Positions 1 through 9,780 of a stretch of DNA of 64,000 bases are shown here, piece by piece. A model generated the notes under the pieces. The model ran no database searches and had not been told where the DNA came from. It saw only the letters and a program-made list of their open reading frames with translations. The stretch's first letter is position 1. Each line of letters begins with the position of its first letter. Made by a program: the position numbers and the translations under genes. Source of the stretch: Thuidium tamariscinum (lineage: Eukaryota; Streptophyta; Bryopsida; Hypnales; Thuidiaceae); contig OX344750.2 in NCBI GenBank assembly GCA_947034885.2, forward strand, positions 39,914,821 through 39,978,820, in the 5' to 3' direction.

Positions 1-104
1 TCTACCTTAGATTTCAAAGGGCCTACCCTGAAATCATTATAGGGAAGAGGTCCTTTGACTTGCTACGCCCTTTTTAGGTGAAAAGGATGAAAGAGAGGAA
101 CACT

Positions 105-1926
105 TGCTGTTGCATATATCATGTTGAAATTTCGGAATTACTTGAAGCGCTGAATGACAATATGCGGTTGAAGTCTGGCCTGCACACTCATTGCACCTGT
201 ACGTGTGATTGTGAAGAGATTTGTGGCTCACTTGAGGTAAGTGACACTAGCTGCTAAGGTAAGGAGGTAAGATACACTGGAACTACCGAGCTCTGGGAAT
301 CAGTAGTATGTCCAAAAGATGAATTTGCTGAGTGGCATGCACGGGATTGTTTGTTTGGTTTGTGTGACAACTGTGGTGTTGATTACTTGCCGATCTGCCT
401 TGTTGAGGAAGAAGGAACCTCTAGAATTAAAGTATCATGGAAGAGATTTGAAATGAAAACCATTGTCACTACAAAAGGGGAAGAAAAACAGAAATTACAT
501 CTTGCTTACAAGTGCACTACATCTGATGAGTTGGTAGACTATTTGAAGCCAAAATTGCAATTCTATGTTTAGCATAACTTTATTGCTAGATGGCAAGATA
601 AACAATTTAAAAAGAGTTTGGAAAATATTCCTATTGATGGAATTGTCTCTGTGATTGACTTTGCTGAAAACTACAGCTTTGAGATACAAAATGAGGTGCA
701 ATCAATGCATTGGCAGAACTATCAAATATCCATTCTTGTCCAAATTAGTTGAACAAGAAATCCTAACCCTGACCCTAGTGATCCTAGTACTAATGCTTTG
801 ATGAAGTATCACTTCTATATTTCTGATGACAAGCAACATGATTCTTATTTTGTGCAACATTGTTTGAACTTGCATTGGAAAGATTTGCATGAATCAGGCT
901 TTTATCCAAAGCAACATTGGATTTGGTCAGATGGTTGTTCTTCTCAATTCAAAAGTAAGGTACCTTGGTACTATGTCAGCTGTTATCCTCATCTAACTGG
1001 TGGTTGCATATGTTGGTGGAATTTCTTTGGTTTAGGGCATGGTAAGGGCCCACATGATGGAGCTAGAGCTGTAGTGAAAAGATTCATCCGTAAAGCTCAG
1101 CTGGATCGTGAAGGCCCTAAACTTGCAAATGCTGCCCAAGTTGTGCAAATGTTGCGAGAGAAATTGTCCTGCAGACCTGAAACCTGTTATATTGGGACAA
1201 ACATGAGCGATGTGACCCGTGTGTTTTGGCACATCTCGAAGTTGACATTGGCTACAGAATGAGAGACCCCCTTTACTACCATGCCTATTGTTGGAACTAG
1301 AGATTTGCACTCCATTCGCTTTGTGAATGCTATTTCCACCAACAGGTTTCTCACAAAGAGTTTGGCTTGTTTTTGTTGCTTTTGCTTGGATTGTAAGTGG
1401 GATAGCTGTGAGAATTTGGCTTGGACACTTGGGGTGGAGTGTGGAGGTACTAATTCCTGACAATGTAGTGCATGTCTGATAAGCTATTTCCGAAAACTTT
1501 GATGGTAGTTTGTGGACAAATTATGGTGGTGATGGGGAAGAGCTAGTTAGTTGTATTGAATTGGGTGATAATTTTGCAACCAATGCGGAAGAAGGTGATG
1601 ATGGTAATGCTGATTTTGAAGTACTTATGTGCACAAAGCAAGCTTTTACAGTCCAGGAATCTTTCACTTGCCCTTGGGGTCAAGAATTCTTGGTGGGAGA
1701 CCTTTGTATAGGTGGATTGTATTACCAAAGATATAGTCGAGATACAAGAAACTATGTGCTTCTTAGGAAGTCTAAAGTAGCTCATCTTCATGCGTGTCAA
1801 GTGAGGGCTGTCAAATTCCCCATGGTGCCTCAAGATTATCGAGTGTTAGGCAATGACATGGTTTACAGACTAGACTGTGATGCTTCTGCTAGTATTCTAA
1901 GTGCCATTGCAGTGTTAGAGTCTTAA
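105..1926 (+). pseudogene. Decayed transposase-like gene (Cys-rich N-terminus, SDGC...GHGKGPHDG core)
   Basis: Read mostly in one frame, this stretch gives one recognisable protein. A Cys-rich segment comes first (HTHCTCTCDCEE, near 168-205), then a segment with CDNCGVDYLPIC (near 360). The core holds DFAENYSFEIQNEVQSMHW (near 657-713), YFISDD-like YHFYISDDKQHDSYF (near 807), WIWSDGCSSQFKSK (near 918) and FGLGHGKGPHDGA (near 1030). The tail, CPWGQEFLVGDL then VRAVKFPMVPQDYR (near 1670-1840), is in another frame. From memory this motif series belongs to a large family of uncharacterised transposase-like proteins in animals and mosses; the conserved acidic residues suggest a DDE-type nuclease, which is inference. 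Several in-frame stops and at least one frame change show it is dead. The canonical donor-like GAG/GTAAGTG near 235 could mean that it once had an intron. The 5' end lies at or beyond the window edge. No terminal repeats were found. Confidence 0.65.
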
Positions 1927-2849
1927 TGTGTTGTGAAGGCACCTTTAGATTGTTCTGAATTTCAAGCCTTTTTGTTAGAAAGTCTTTGTGAGTAGTTATT
2001 ATTTGAATTAGAATTCTATACTGTTGCATTGTTTTAGTTAATATTGCTTGTATATTGGTTAGTGTAGGCTAGAGTAGGACAATCATGCTGCAATGGGAAG
2101 TTCAAGAGGTTCAATTCCTCCATGATTGATCTCTGAATTCAAAATTTGAAATCAAGACTTGCTATTGTTGCATTTCACAATTCAATTTATAGGGTGACCA
2201 GAATTCGTTGCAATATTCTGGTCAAACTACAGGGGCTTGAACTTGTTCATATTGTTCTGTACTTTTAGAATTCAAGGTAGTATGTAGTCATGAAATATGT
2301 TCTTCATTAAGTAGCAAGTGTAAGACAGACTTTGCTTTGAAAACTCTTAGGCATCATACTTCTTTAAATATTTGGAGGTGGTTTAGGGTGAGCTCCTAGG
2401 ACGCTACTATCTTATCTCGATTCATCCTATATGAGATCATATTTAGACCAACAATCATTGTAATCTCACAATTTAGTTACAAGGATTGAAATTTCTCTTT
2501 TTAGTTTGATTTTGAAAATTTTATGCCAACATGTGTTTGTTAAAAAATCATTTCCAAATTTGGACTTTAAAGATGCCACATTTAGCTTTGGCACTATGGG
2601 CATCATCTAAGATGTTAAACATTAACAAATTGTACTTGAATAGCTCACAATGTGCAATAGATTTAGGCTAAATTCATCTTGATCTTCTTTGATATGAATT
2701 AGTAATGGTATTGAAGCCAAAAGATACTTTCGTATATAGTGGACATATAAATGAAGACATCAACCAAATGAATTGTGAATGTAGGAGTGCAAAAGAATAT
2801 TACTTAAGGTTTAGGAGAATGATCCAATAGAATTACTAAAGTGTATATT
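1927..2849. other. A+T-rich stretch without a recognised gene
   Basis: No open frame of note. I see nothing beyond A+T-rich sequence between the decayed transposase-like gene and the minisatellite. Terminal inverted repeats of the upstream gene's parent element were looked for here and not found. Confidence 0.5.
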
Positions 2850-4000
2850 AGAAGGAAAAAAATTGGGGGTTCTTTTGAATAGACCTAAGAAAATAAGTAA
2901 TAAAAAAAAGTGGTTGTAGGTGGTGGTTCCAAGGTCACAAGAGCCATAATTTTAAGAAAATGGAGAATGTTTAAATGCCTAAGGTGGTTCTAGGTACTTT
3001 TGATGTAATAAAAATATATTGAGAATGTTCAAGTGCCTTAGTGGGTGGTTTTAGGTCCTTCTAGTGTAATTAAAAAAATTAGAGAATGTTCAAGTGCCCA
3101 CGGCACCTAGTTGAAGGTTCTTTTGATGGAAAAAAAGAAGGGGTTGCAAAAGAGTGCCCAGGTTGGTTCTAGATCCTTTTCATGGAATTAAAAAAAATTG
3201 GGAATGCAAAATAGTGCCTATGGTGGTTGAGATTCTTTTAATGTGAAAAAATAAATTGGGAATGTAATATAGTGCTTGGAGACTGGAGTGGTTCTAAGTC
3301 CTTTTGATGGAATAAAAAAAAAATTGGGAATGTTTAAGTGCCTTTGGGGTGGTTCTAGGTCCTATTGTGTAATTAAAAAAAATTGGGAATGCAAAAACTA
3401 GCCTATGGTGGTTGAGATTCTTTTAATGGGAAAAAAAGGGGGGAATGCAAAATAGTGCCCGAGTTGGTTTTAGATCTTTTTGATGGAATAAAAAAAAATT
3501 GGAAATGTTAAATACTTGGGTCCTAAGTTAGATGGACCACCAAAAATTTGGAATGTTAAATAAGTGCGTGTCGGTGGTTGTAGGTCCTTTTTATAGAATA
3601 AAAAAAATGGGGAATGTTTAAATGCTTGGGGTATTTATAGGGCCTTTTTATATAATTAAAAAAAATGGGGAATGTTTAAATGCTTGGGGTATATATAGGG
3701 CCTTTTTATAGAATAAAAAAAATGGGGAATGTTTAAATGCTTGGGGTATTTATAGGGCCTTTTTATAGAATTAAAAAAAATGGGGAATGTTTAAATGCTT
3801 GGGGTATATATAGGGCCTTTTCATAGAAAAAAAAATGTAGAATGTTTAAATGCTTGGGGTATATATAGGGCCTTTTTATAGAATAAAAAAAATGGGGAAT
3901 GTTTAAATGCTTGGGGTATATATAGGGCCTTTTTATAGAATTAAAAAAATGGAGAATGTTTAAATGCTTGGGGTATTTATAGGGCCTTTTTATAGAATGA
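2850..4000. repeat. Minisatellite, period about 57-62 bp, partly homogenised
   Basis: About 19 head-to-tail units, each built on GGGAATGTTTAAGTGCC, then GGTGGTTCTAGGTCCTTTT, then a short A-rich linker. Units 5' of about 3590 are diverged. The last seven (starting near 3607, 3665, 3721, 3779, 3834, 3892 and 3949) are almost identical variants with GGTATATATAGGGCC and spacing of 55-58 bp. This gradient from diverged to homogenised indicates recent local expansion at the 3' end. The unit is non-coding, with no conserved frame. Confidence 0.85.
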
Positions 4001-4650
4001 AAGAAAAATAAAAGTGCTTCAAATAGGTCTTGGAGAGTGAGATGGGGTGGTGAGGTTTGGCTATGTTGACAAGAATGATTTCTTTTTTAAAGTGGAAATT
4101 TTAAAATGGATTTAGTTGATTAAGTGTTCTAAAAAATAAATAAGAACAAATGGAAAATTATGCTAATTGCTTTGAGGTGGTTCTAGATCTTGTCAAGAGG
4201 GAGTAAAAAAATTTTAAAATATTCAAGTAGCACTTTGGAATGCTTCTACATTGACACATTTGAGTTCATTTAAAAAAAATTGCCAACGAGGCAAATGTTG
4301 CTATCTATCTAGAGTGTAGGTGTACAAATATAATATAATGTCTATTTTGAATATTTTTATATAGATATTTCCAAATTCTATAATACTTGATTGATTCAAG
4401 TTCATATTTCTTGATGAGTAAGTATTTTTTTATAATGAAGAATACAAGTGTAGAGGTTTTGAGTTCAAATGAGCGAATATGGCACATCTATATTGGATTA
4501 AAAAAAATTGACCCTTGATCCTTACATTTAAATCTACAATAGCTTGGTTACTTACCATTCAATTAAATTTCATAGCTATTCCTTCACGACCCTAAAACTA
4601 ATTATTCACAAATAGGTTCAAGAACTACTAGAAAACCCTAAAATGAAGTA

Positions 4651-4903
4651 AGGCCATATTCATTATATTGAGACTTCTTGCAGATTTTGAGACATAATGC
4701 TAGTTATTAGAAAATTCATTTAAAAAAATAGTAATTGAGACCAAAAATAAATAATGGTCAAGTAGTAATTCTATACTAAAATTCTAGAAGTTGGTCTTAT
4801 TACCTATTTATAAAAAAATACTAGTAAAAAAATTAAACAGTTTATTTTTGAATCAAGGATAAAAATGAGACTATGAAAAGTCTCAATATAACGAATATGA
4901 CCT
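4651..4903. mobile_element. Miniature inverted-repeat element, TA-flanked, ~253 bp
   Basis: The left end AGGCCATATTCATTATAT and the right end, inverted, AGGTCATATTCGTTATAT match over about 28 bp through TTGAGACTT. TA lies on both sides (4649-4650 and 4904-4905), fitting a Tc1/mariner-type duplication; a TTA/TAA (PIF/Harbinger) reading is also possible. There is no coding capacity. It sits between the two minisatellite arms. Confidence 0.6.
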
Positions 4904-5029
4904 TAAGTCCTTCAATTCATGAAAACCCACTTAAGCACCAAAGTACTTAAACATTTTCTTTTCTTCTTTTTAAAATTCACTATTCAAGCCATCTAAAAGT
5001 ACCCAATTCAAATAATTAAGCATTTCCAA

Positions 5030-5059
5030 TTTTTTTTTTTTTTTTTTTGGGGGGGGGGG
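5030..5059. repeat. Homopolymer junction T(19)G(11)
   Basis: An uninterrupted run of 19 T (5030-5048) is followed directly by 11 G (5049-5059). Nothing else in the window resembles it. It may be a real slippage-prone tract or a sequencing/assembly artefact. Confidence 0.9.
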
Positions 5060-5424
5060 CACTATCTTTGTGAACCTACAATTTTGGTTTGGATTCATGT
5101 TTTCATTGTATAGTGAAACTAGAGCTCAACCAAAAACCCTTAAAACATTTATATTTTCTTTGTTCACCCTTGTGATTCTAAAATTTCCATCCAAAAATAC
5201 TTAAACATTTCCATTTTTATTGTCCATGGATTAAACAGTATCAATTGAGCTCCAAAAAATTTAAATTAAATTAAATTAAATTAATATAACTTCTAATTTT
5301 GTTAATTTAAATGTTATTCTCAACCTAGAACCAACCCGAGCGACTAAAACATTGAAGCCATTTAAATAAAAAATACTTACTCTTGTCAAGGTAGAATCAC
5401 CTCCTTTGAAGCACTTAAGCAATA

Positions 5425-5815
5425 TTCCCCATTTTTTTAATTCTATGAAAAGGCCCTATATATACCCCAAGCATTTAAACATTCCCCATTTTTTTTAATT
5501 CTATAAAAAGGACCTACAACCACCGACACGCACTTATTTAGCATTCCAAATTTTTGGTGGTCCATCTAACTTAGGACCCGAGTATTTAACATTTCCAATT
5601 TCTTTTTATTCCATCAAAAAGATCTAAAACCAACTCGGGCACTATTTTGCATTCCCCCCTTTTTTCCCATTAAAAGAATCTCAACCACCATAGGCTAGTT
5701 TTTGCATTCCCAATTTTTTTAAATTACACAATAGGACCTAGAACCACCCCCAAGGCACTTAAACATTCCCAATTCTTTTTTATTCCATCAAAAGGACTTA
5801 GAACCACTCCACTAT
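5425..5815. repeat. Inverted partner block of the minisatellite
   Basis: The reverse complement of this block runs unit by unit parallel to about 3280-3700, including single-copy-looking variants such as TTAGATGGACCACCAAAA and AAAACTAGCCTATGGTGG in the same order. The two blocks are therefore inverted duplicates, separated by about 1.4-1.7 kb, and not independent arrays. The right block carries only one or two of the homogenised 57-bp units, so the expansion to seven copies on the left came after the inverted duplication. Confidence 0.85.
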
Positions 5816-6349
5816 TTTAGGGTTTAGAAGGTTCTTAAGCAAAAACAAGAAATTATCTTTCTAATGTGGTAAAAAGTAAAAATTCTAATTTCCTAACAAA
5901 AAAGTTATTAATGGATGAAGTTTTGGTTAAAATTTAGCAAATAAAAATTTCATTCATAAATTACTTCTAATCTAAATGAGTGCTTTAAATTCGTAATTAA
6001 TCTGAGATTCTAAATCCTATCAAGATTCTAAGATTCTAAGATTATTTTATTTGATGCCTTTGGATGAAAATATCAAATCTTCATCCAAATTTCAAATAAA
6101 GTTCATCTAATTGAAAATGTTTAAATAGTTGTAGGTTTTTAAGACAAATGATAATTTTTAGTTTTCTAAGGCTATTTTTTAATTTTTAAAGTTTAAATCT
6201 AATCAAATTTAATCAAATCAAGTCAAATCTTTAAAGATACTATTCTCTAATTGTTTTATCAATTCTTCCTATTAGTTTAATGTTTAATTGTTGGTTTTGT
6301 CTTCTTCTATTTGGCTTATTAGGCCTAATAAGACAACTAATGACAACTA
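5816..6349. other. A+T-rich stretch; palindromic dispersed repeat near 6315
   Basis: No gene seen. An 18-bp perfect palindrome, CTTATTAGGCCTAATAAG, lies at 6315-6332. A 17-bp version in a similar context (GTTGGTTTTGT upstream) recurs at 10743-10759, so it is a dispersed repeat and not a unique site. Confidence 0.55.
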
Positions 6350-6357
6350 GCCTAGCC

Positions 6358-7053
6358 TAGGGTTGTGCGGACGTCCGCTTTTTCCCAAAAAAGCGTCCGA
6401 AAATCGGACGTTCAGATGTCCAGACGCTGGCGGACGTAGCGGACACTGGGTAAAACGCTCGGTAAAAAAAATTTACGGACAGGTTTTTACTAGCGGACAG
6501 GCAGTTGAATGGCGGACAATTGGCGGACGGCTGGCGGACAGGCGGTTTCATGGCGGACAGAATAGAGTTGACCGGCTGCGAACTTCGAACGGCTGTAACT
6601 TTTGCAAAAAGTCTTCAAATTGGGTAAATAAGATGTTTTTTGGCATCTACAGTTTTTGTAGATGCCAAAAAACATCTTATTTACCCAATTTGAAGACTTT
6701 TTGCAAAAGTTACAGCCGTTCGAAGTTCACATCCGGTCAACCCTATTCCGTCCGATATGACAACCCTGGCAGACGGCTGGCAGACGGCCGGCGGACGGGG
6801 CGGACGACAAGTCGGATGCTGGCGGTCGGGGCAGAGGGGCGGTCGGACAGGAGCTCCGACGCCGGCGGTGAGGGCGGACGGGTGGTCGGACGAGAACTCC
6901 GACGCCGGCGGTCGGGGTGGACGGCCAACGAACAGGAAGGCCGTCCACCTTAGTTTTTACCGGGTGCAGTAAATCACGAAAATGAAATGTCACAGGACGT
7001 CTGCGGGGTGCCAGACGCTGGACGCTGGACGTCCGCACATCCGCACAGCCCTG
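6358..7053. mobile_element. GC-rich hAT-type foldback miniature element with 8-bp target duplication
   Basis: The ends are TAGGGTTGTGCGGACGTCCG and, inverted, CAGGGCTGTGCGGATGTGCG, the YAGGGTTGT-like start usual for hAT elements. An 8-bp direct repeat GCCTAGCC flanks it exactly (6350-6357 and 7054-7061), the hAT duplication length. The interior is strikingly GC-rich, built of GGCGGAC-type motifs, and contains a long near-perfect palindrome at about 6548-6760, centred near 6653 with only a few bases in the loop. No transposase is present. The long open frames that cross it come from GC richness and have no domain content. Confidence 0.85.
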
Positions 7054-7061
7054 GCCTAGCC

Positions 7062-7692
7062 TATTATTTCTAATATTAAATACTAAATAAAAAACTAAAC
7101 TAAACTACTAAACAACAAACTAATGAATAGTAAAACAATCAATCAAATCAAATTGCATGACCCTACCTAAATCAAATGCAAATATTCTGACAAAATATCT
7201 CCCCTTTCAACTTTCAAGACTCTTAAATTGTCACTTCTAAGTCATGTTGTTCATTTGGTGATGAAGATGTGAGAGGTTCATTTGAGATTTGTGAATTTGT
7301 GAGGTTAAAACTTTGATTTTGAAGACTTGCACTTGTTTTTTAGAGAATGGCAATTAAAGATTTGTACTGTGTACAAGACTTATGGACTTTAATTATTCAA
7401 GAGAATTTCAATTTTGAGGTCATGAATATGAATTAAGATGATTTATGAGTAATTTTACCAATTAATTTGGAATTCAGCTCATTGGATTTGAACTCTGGTT
7501 ACTAGTGCACGCTCTGGCTTCCCTCTTGGACGTTGGTTTGGCTTCTATTTCTTGCATGACACCTGACAAACTTTGACTCGTCGAAATCCTTCTCTAATTG
7601 CCTCGTCAACTTGCCATGTGGTGCTCACCAAGCGGTCAAACCCAATTGAGTCATCTATTTAGTTCAATCGTTGGTTTCCTGTATGGCTATGT
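7062..7692. other. A+T-rich stretch without a recognised gene
   Basis: Nothing recognised between the hAT-type element and the left arm of the large inverted repeat. Confidence 0.5.
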
Positions 7693-9780
7693 GTGAGCCC
7701 TCCAGTCAGCACTTGGAACTCTTGGATTATTTTTTGTGAATATTTTGCGAAATATAGTCAAATTATTGAAGAAAAATGCATAAAAAAATAATAGGAGAAT
7801 TTTGGTAGTAGTCTCTACCAAAATAATGAAGAAATATCTTAGAAGGTAGAAAATTCCTAAATCTATGAATCTTTGTCATTCTAAGTCTTAAAAGTGAGTT
7901 TGAGAGTATAGTTAGTGATTCCAAGAAATGTGAAGAGATGAGAGTTAGTCAATCCTAATGTTTGTTTGTGCGAAATTAACCTTTTAAAGATGCACATGAC
8001 ATATTAGCTAAGCCAACAGAGTCTTTTATAGGTCTAGAGAGTCTACCATAGTTTAAATCCAATTCTAATGTGAATTGGGTTTAAAAATAAAAACATTTTT
8101 AGGTAACTTTGAGAGTTGGAGTACTAGAACAATGAAGATAGATGAATTGACAATTAAGGACTATAAAAAGGTGCTCCAAGGATAGGAGCATGCCAGGAGC
8201 CAACAAGAATGAAGCAATTGTCTAAGATTCCCGGGTATCGAAAATTAAATTGTTCAATTGGATAAAATAATTCCAAAATACTAAAAATAGACAAGTGCAA
8301 GTGAGCGTGGCAATTATACTTAGAATCTAAGAGTGTCCTAGGTTCTATCCAAATTATTTTGTATTTTTACAGAATTCCACATTGACTCCATGGAAAGTCA
8401 ACCGTAGACAAACATATTCGTAAACTCCTAGAAATTACATATGTTATGGTAAAATCTCACTAAGAACTAGATTAGGATTTTTTGTGCTAAATAAGTGCCC
8501 AGTTAAGTTTGAAAGCATTCCGACATTCCCAACTACCAAAACTAGCATTGACATTGAATTTCATGAGAATTCACAACTTGGCGACTAGTTGATCGGTGTA
8601 CTAGGAGTGAATGATGTCTAATTGGGGAGAATGAGGAGACATTCTTTGCTCTCATAGACATTCCTAATGACCCTGGCCTGACAGATTCACCAAAAAGTGC
8701 AAATTTCAAAAGTTCAATTTTTAACATTTAATTGGAGTTATCGTAATTCCAATTTGTGCTCACAAATGGCCTAGGAGTGAGGGTGAGGGGCCCCCTTCAC
8801 TAATCGGGGTCTTTTAAAGACAATGGCGCATATGGATTTTTGTTTCAAGTTGTTCTCTAAAAGATAGAGAGGGTCAACTTTTAGTTTGACTTTTTAATCG
8901 TTAATTGCGGTTAATTAGAAGTGAATTTGGAAATATCTTTTAGAAAATGAAAAATTGGATTTGGTCAAGATCTCTTTCTTGTATAAAAAGCCATCTTTGA
9001 ACTAAAAAAAGACAATTTTCAAAATAACTTTTGGTTAACTTGCAAAATATCTAAGTAGATTAGGGTTAATTTCAAAATATCTTGGGTTAAGATCTTGAAT
9101 TTGATTTAGCCAAGATTTTATTAGCTAAATGGGGAGAGTTCTAGAGTTTTCCACCATTAAACAAGTATTATTTTGAAATTACATTTATAATAGATTAGGA
9201 GAAAAGTAAAAAAATATTTTTACTAGCAATTTATTGGAGAGGGCCCGAACATGGGTATATAAGGGCCCCCCTTGAGGTTGCTAGTGCCCTCATTTCCTAC
9301 ATATCAACACTTTTTTTCTCTTCTCCTTTATTCGTGCTACCAACATGGTCAGAGTACTACTTGGACCAAAGATCTTGGCCAAGTTTATTCTATTTTCTTA
9401 TTGTTGAACTTTGAAGACTTAGGGTCCCTTCAATTTATTCCTATTTTCTCTTTTTGTGTTAAAGGCTTGACCTCAACCTCTGGTTGGATACTATTATGTG
9501 GAAACTTTAAAGTTTTAGACTTTTAGCATCAAAATTTGATTAAACACTATAGTGTGTACCTCCTTTGGTTTCTAAGCTTAAAAATACTAGTTTTGTGGAA
9601 ATTTCAAATATTGAGTGCCAAAGTTCGGTTAAGCACTGTCATGTATACCTCCTTTGGTTGCAAGATATTGAAATACTAAGACATTTTGAAAATTTAAAGT
9701 GAAAGTTCGATTAAACACTGTCATGTGTACCTCCTTTTGCGATTAAAATTCTTAAAGTACTATTTGACACTCTCAACACA
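7693..9780 (+). repeat. Left ~2-kb arm of a ~10-kb inverted repeat
   Basis: It begins near TGTGAGCCCTCCAG and pairs with the reverse complement of 15.56-17.73 kb along its whole length, diverged but colinear. Examples are the 8760-8880 block (GGGGTCTTTTAAAGACAATG), the 8940-9180 block (TCAAGATCTCTTTCTTG) and the 9253-9270 block. Three imperfect copies of a motif ending TGTACCTCCTTTGGTT lie near 9555, 9650 and 9735. A clean TATATAAG sits about 1.56 kb from the outer edge. Size, a TG start and an internal TATA box suggest a long terminal repeat of an LTR-type element, but the two copies face each other, so solo LTRs or foldback arms are alternatives. It is broken, old and non-coding. Confidence 0.75.
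9256..9263 (+). promoter_or_regulatory. TATA box-like site in the left arm
   Basis: TATATAAG is followed by GGGCCCCC and then a pyrimidine-rich leader. The equivalent site in the right arm reads GTATATTAAGGCCCCC on the minus strand near 16145-16160. A TATA motif kept in both diverged arms supports a promoter function in the ancestral element. Confidence 0.5.

Noticed and set aside
2080-2130. tRNA-like T-arm (GAGGTTCAATTCCTC) with pairing CATGATTG ends
   Set aside because: Only about 48 bp between the pairing ends; no D or anticodon arm fits, so it is not a tRNA gene.
2850-4000. Regular ~57-bp spaced repeat that could suggest a CRISPR-like array
   Set aside because: The whole unit repeats without unique spacers, and the context is a plant-like nuclear genome.
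6363-6972. Overlapping long open frames, up to 196 codons, on both strands
   Set aside because: They result from GC-rich repeats inside the hAT-type foldback; low-complexity Arg/Gly content and no domain.
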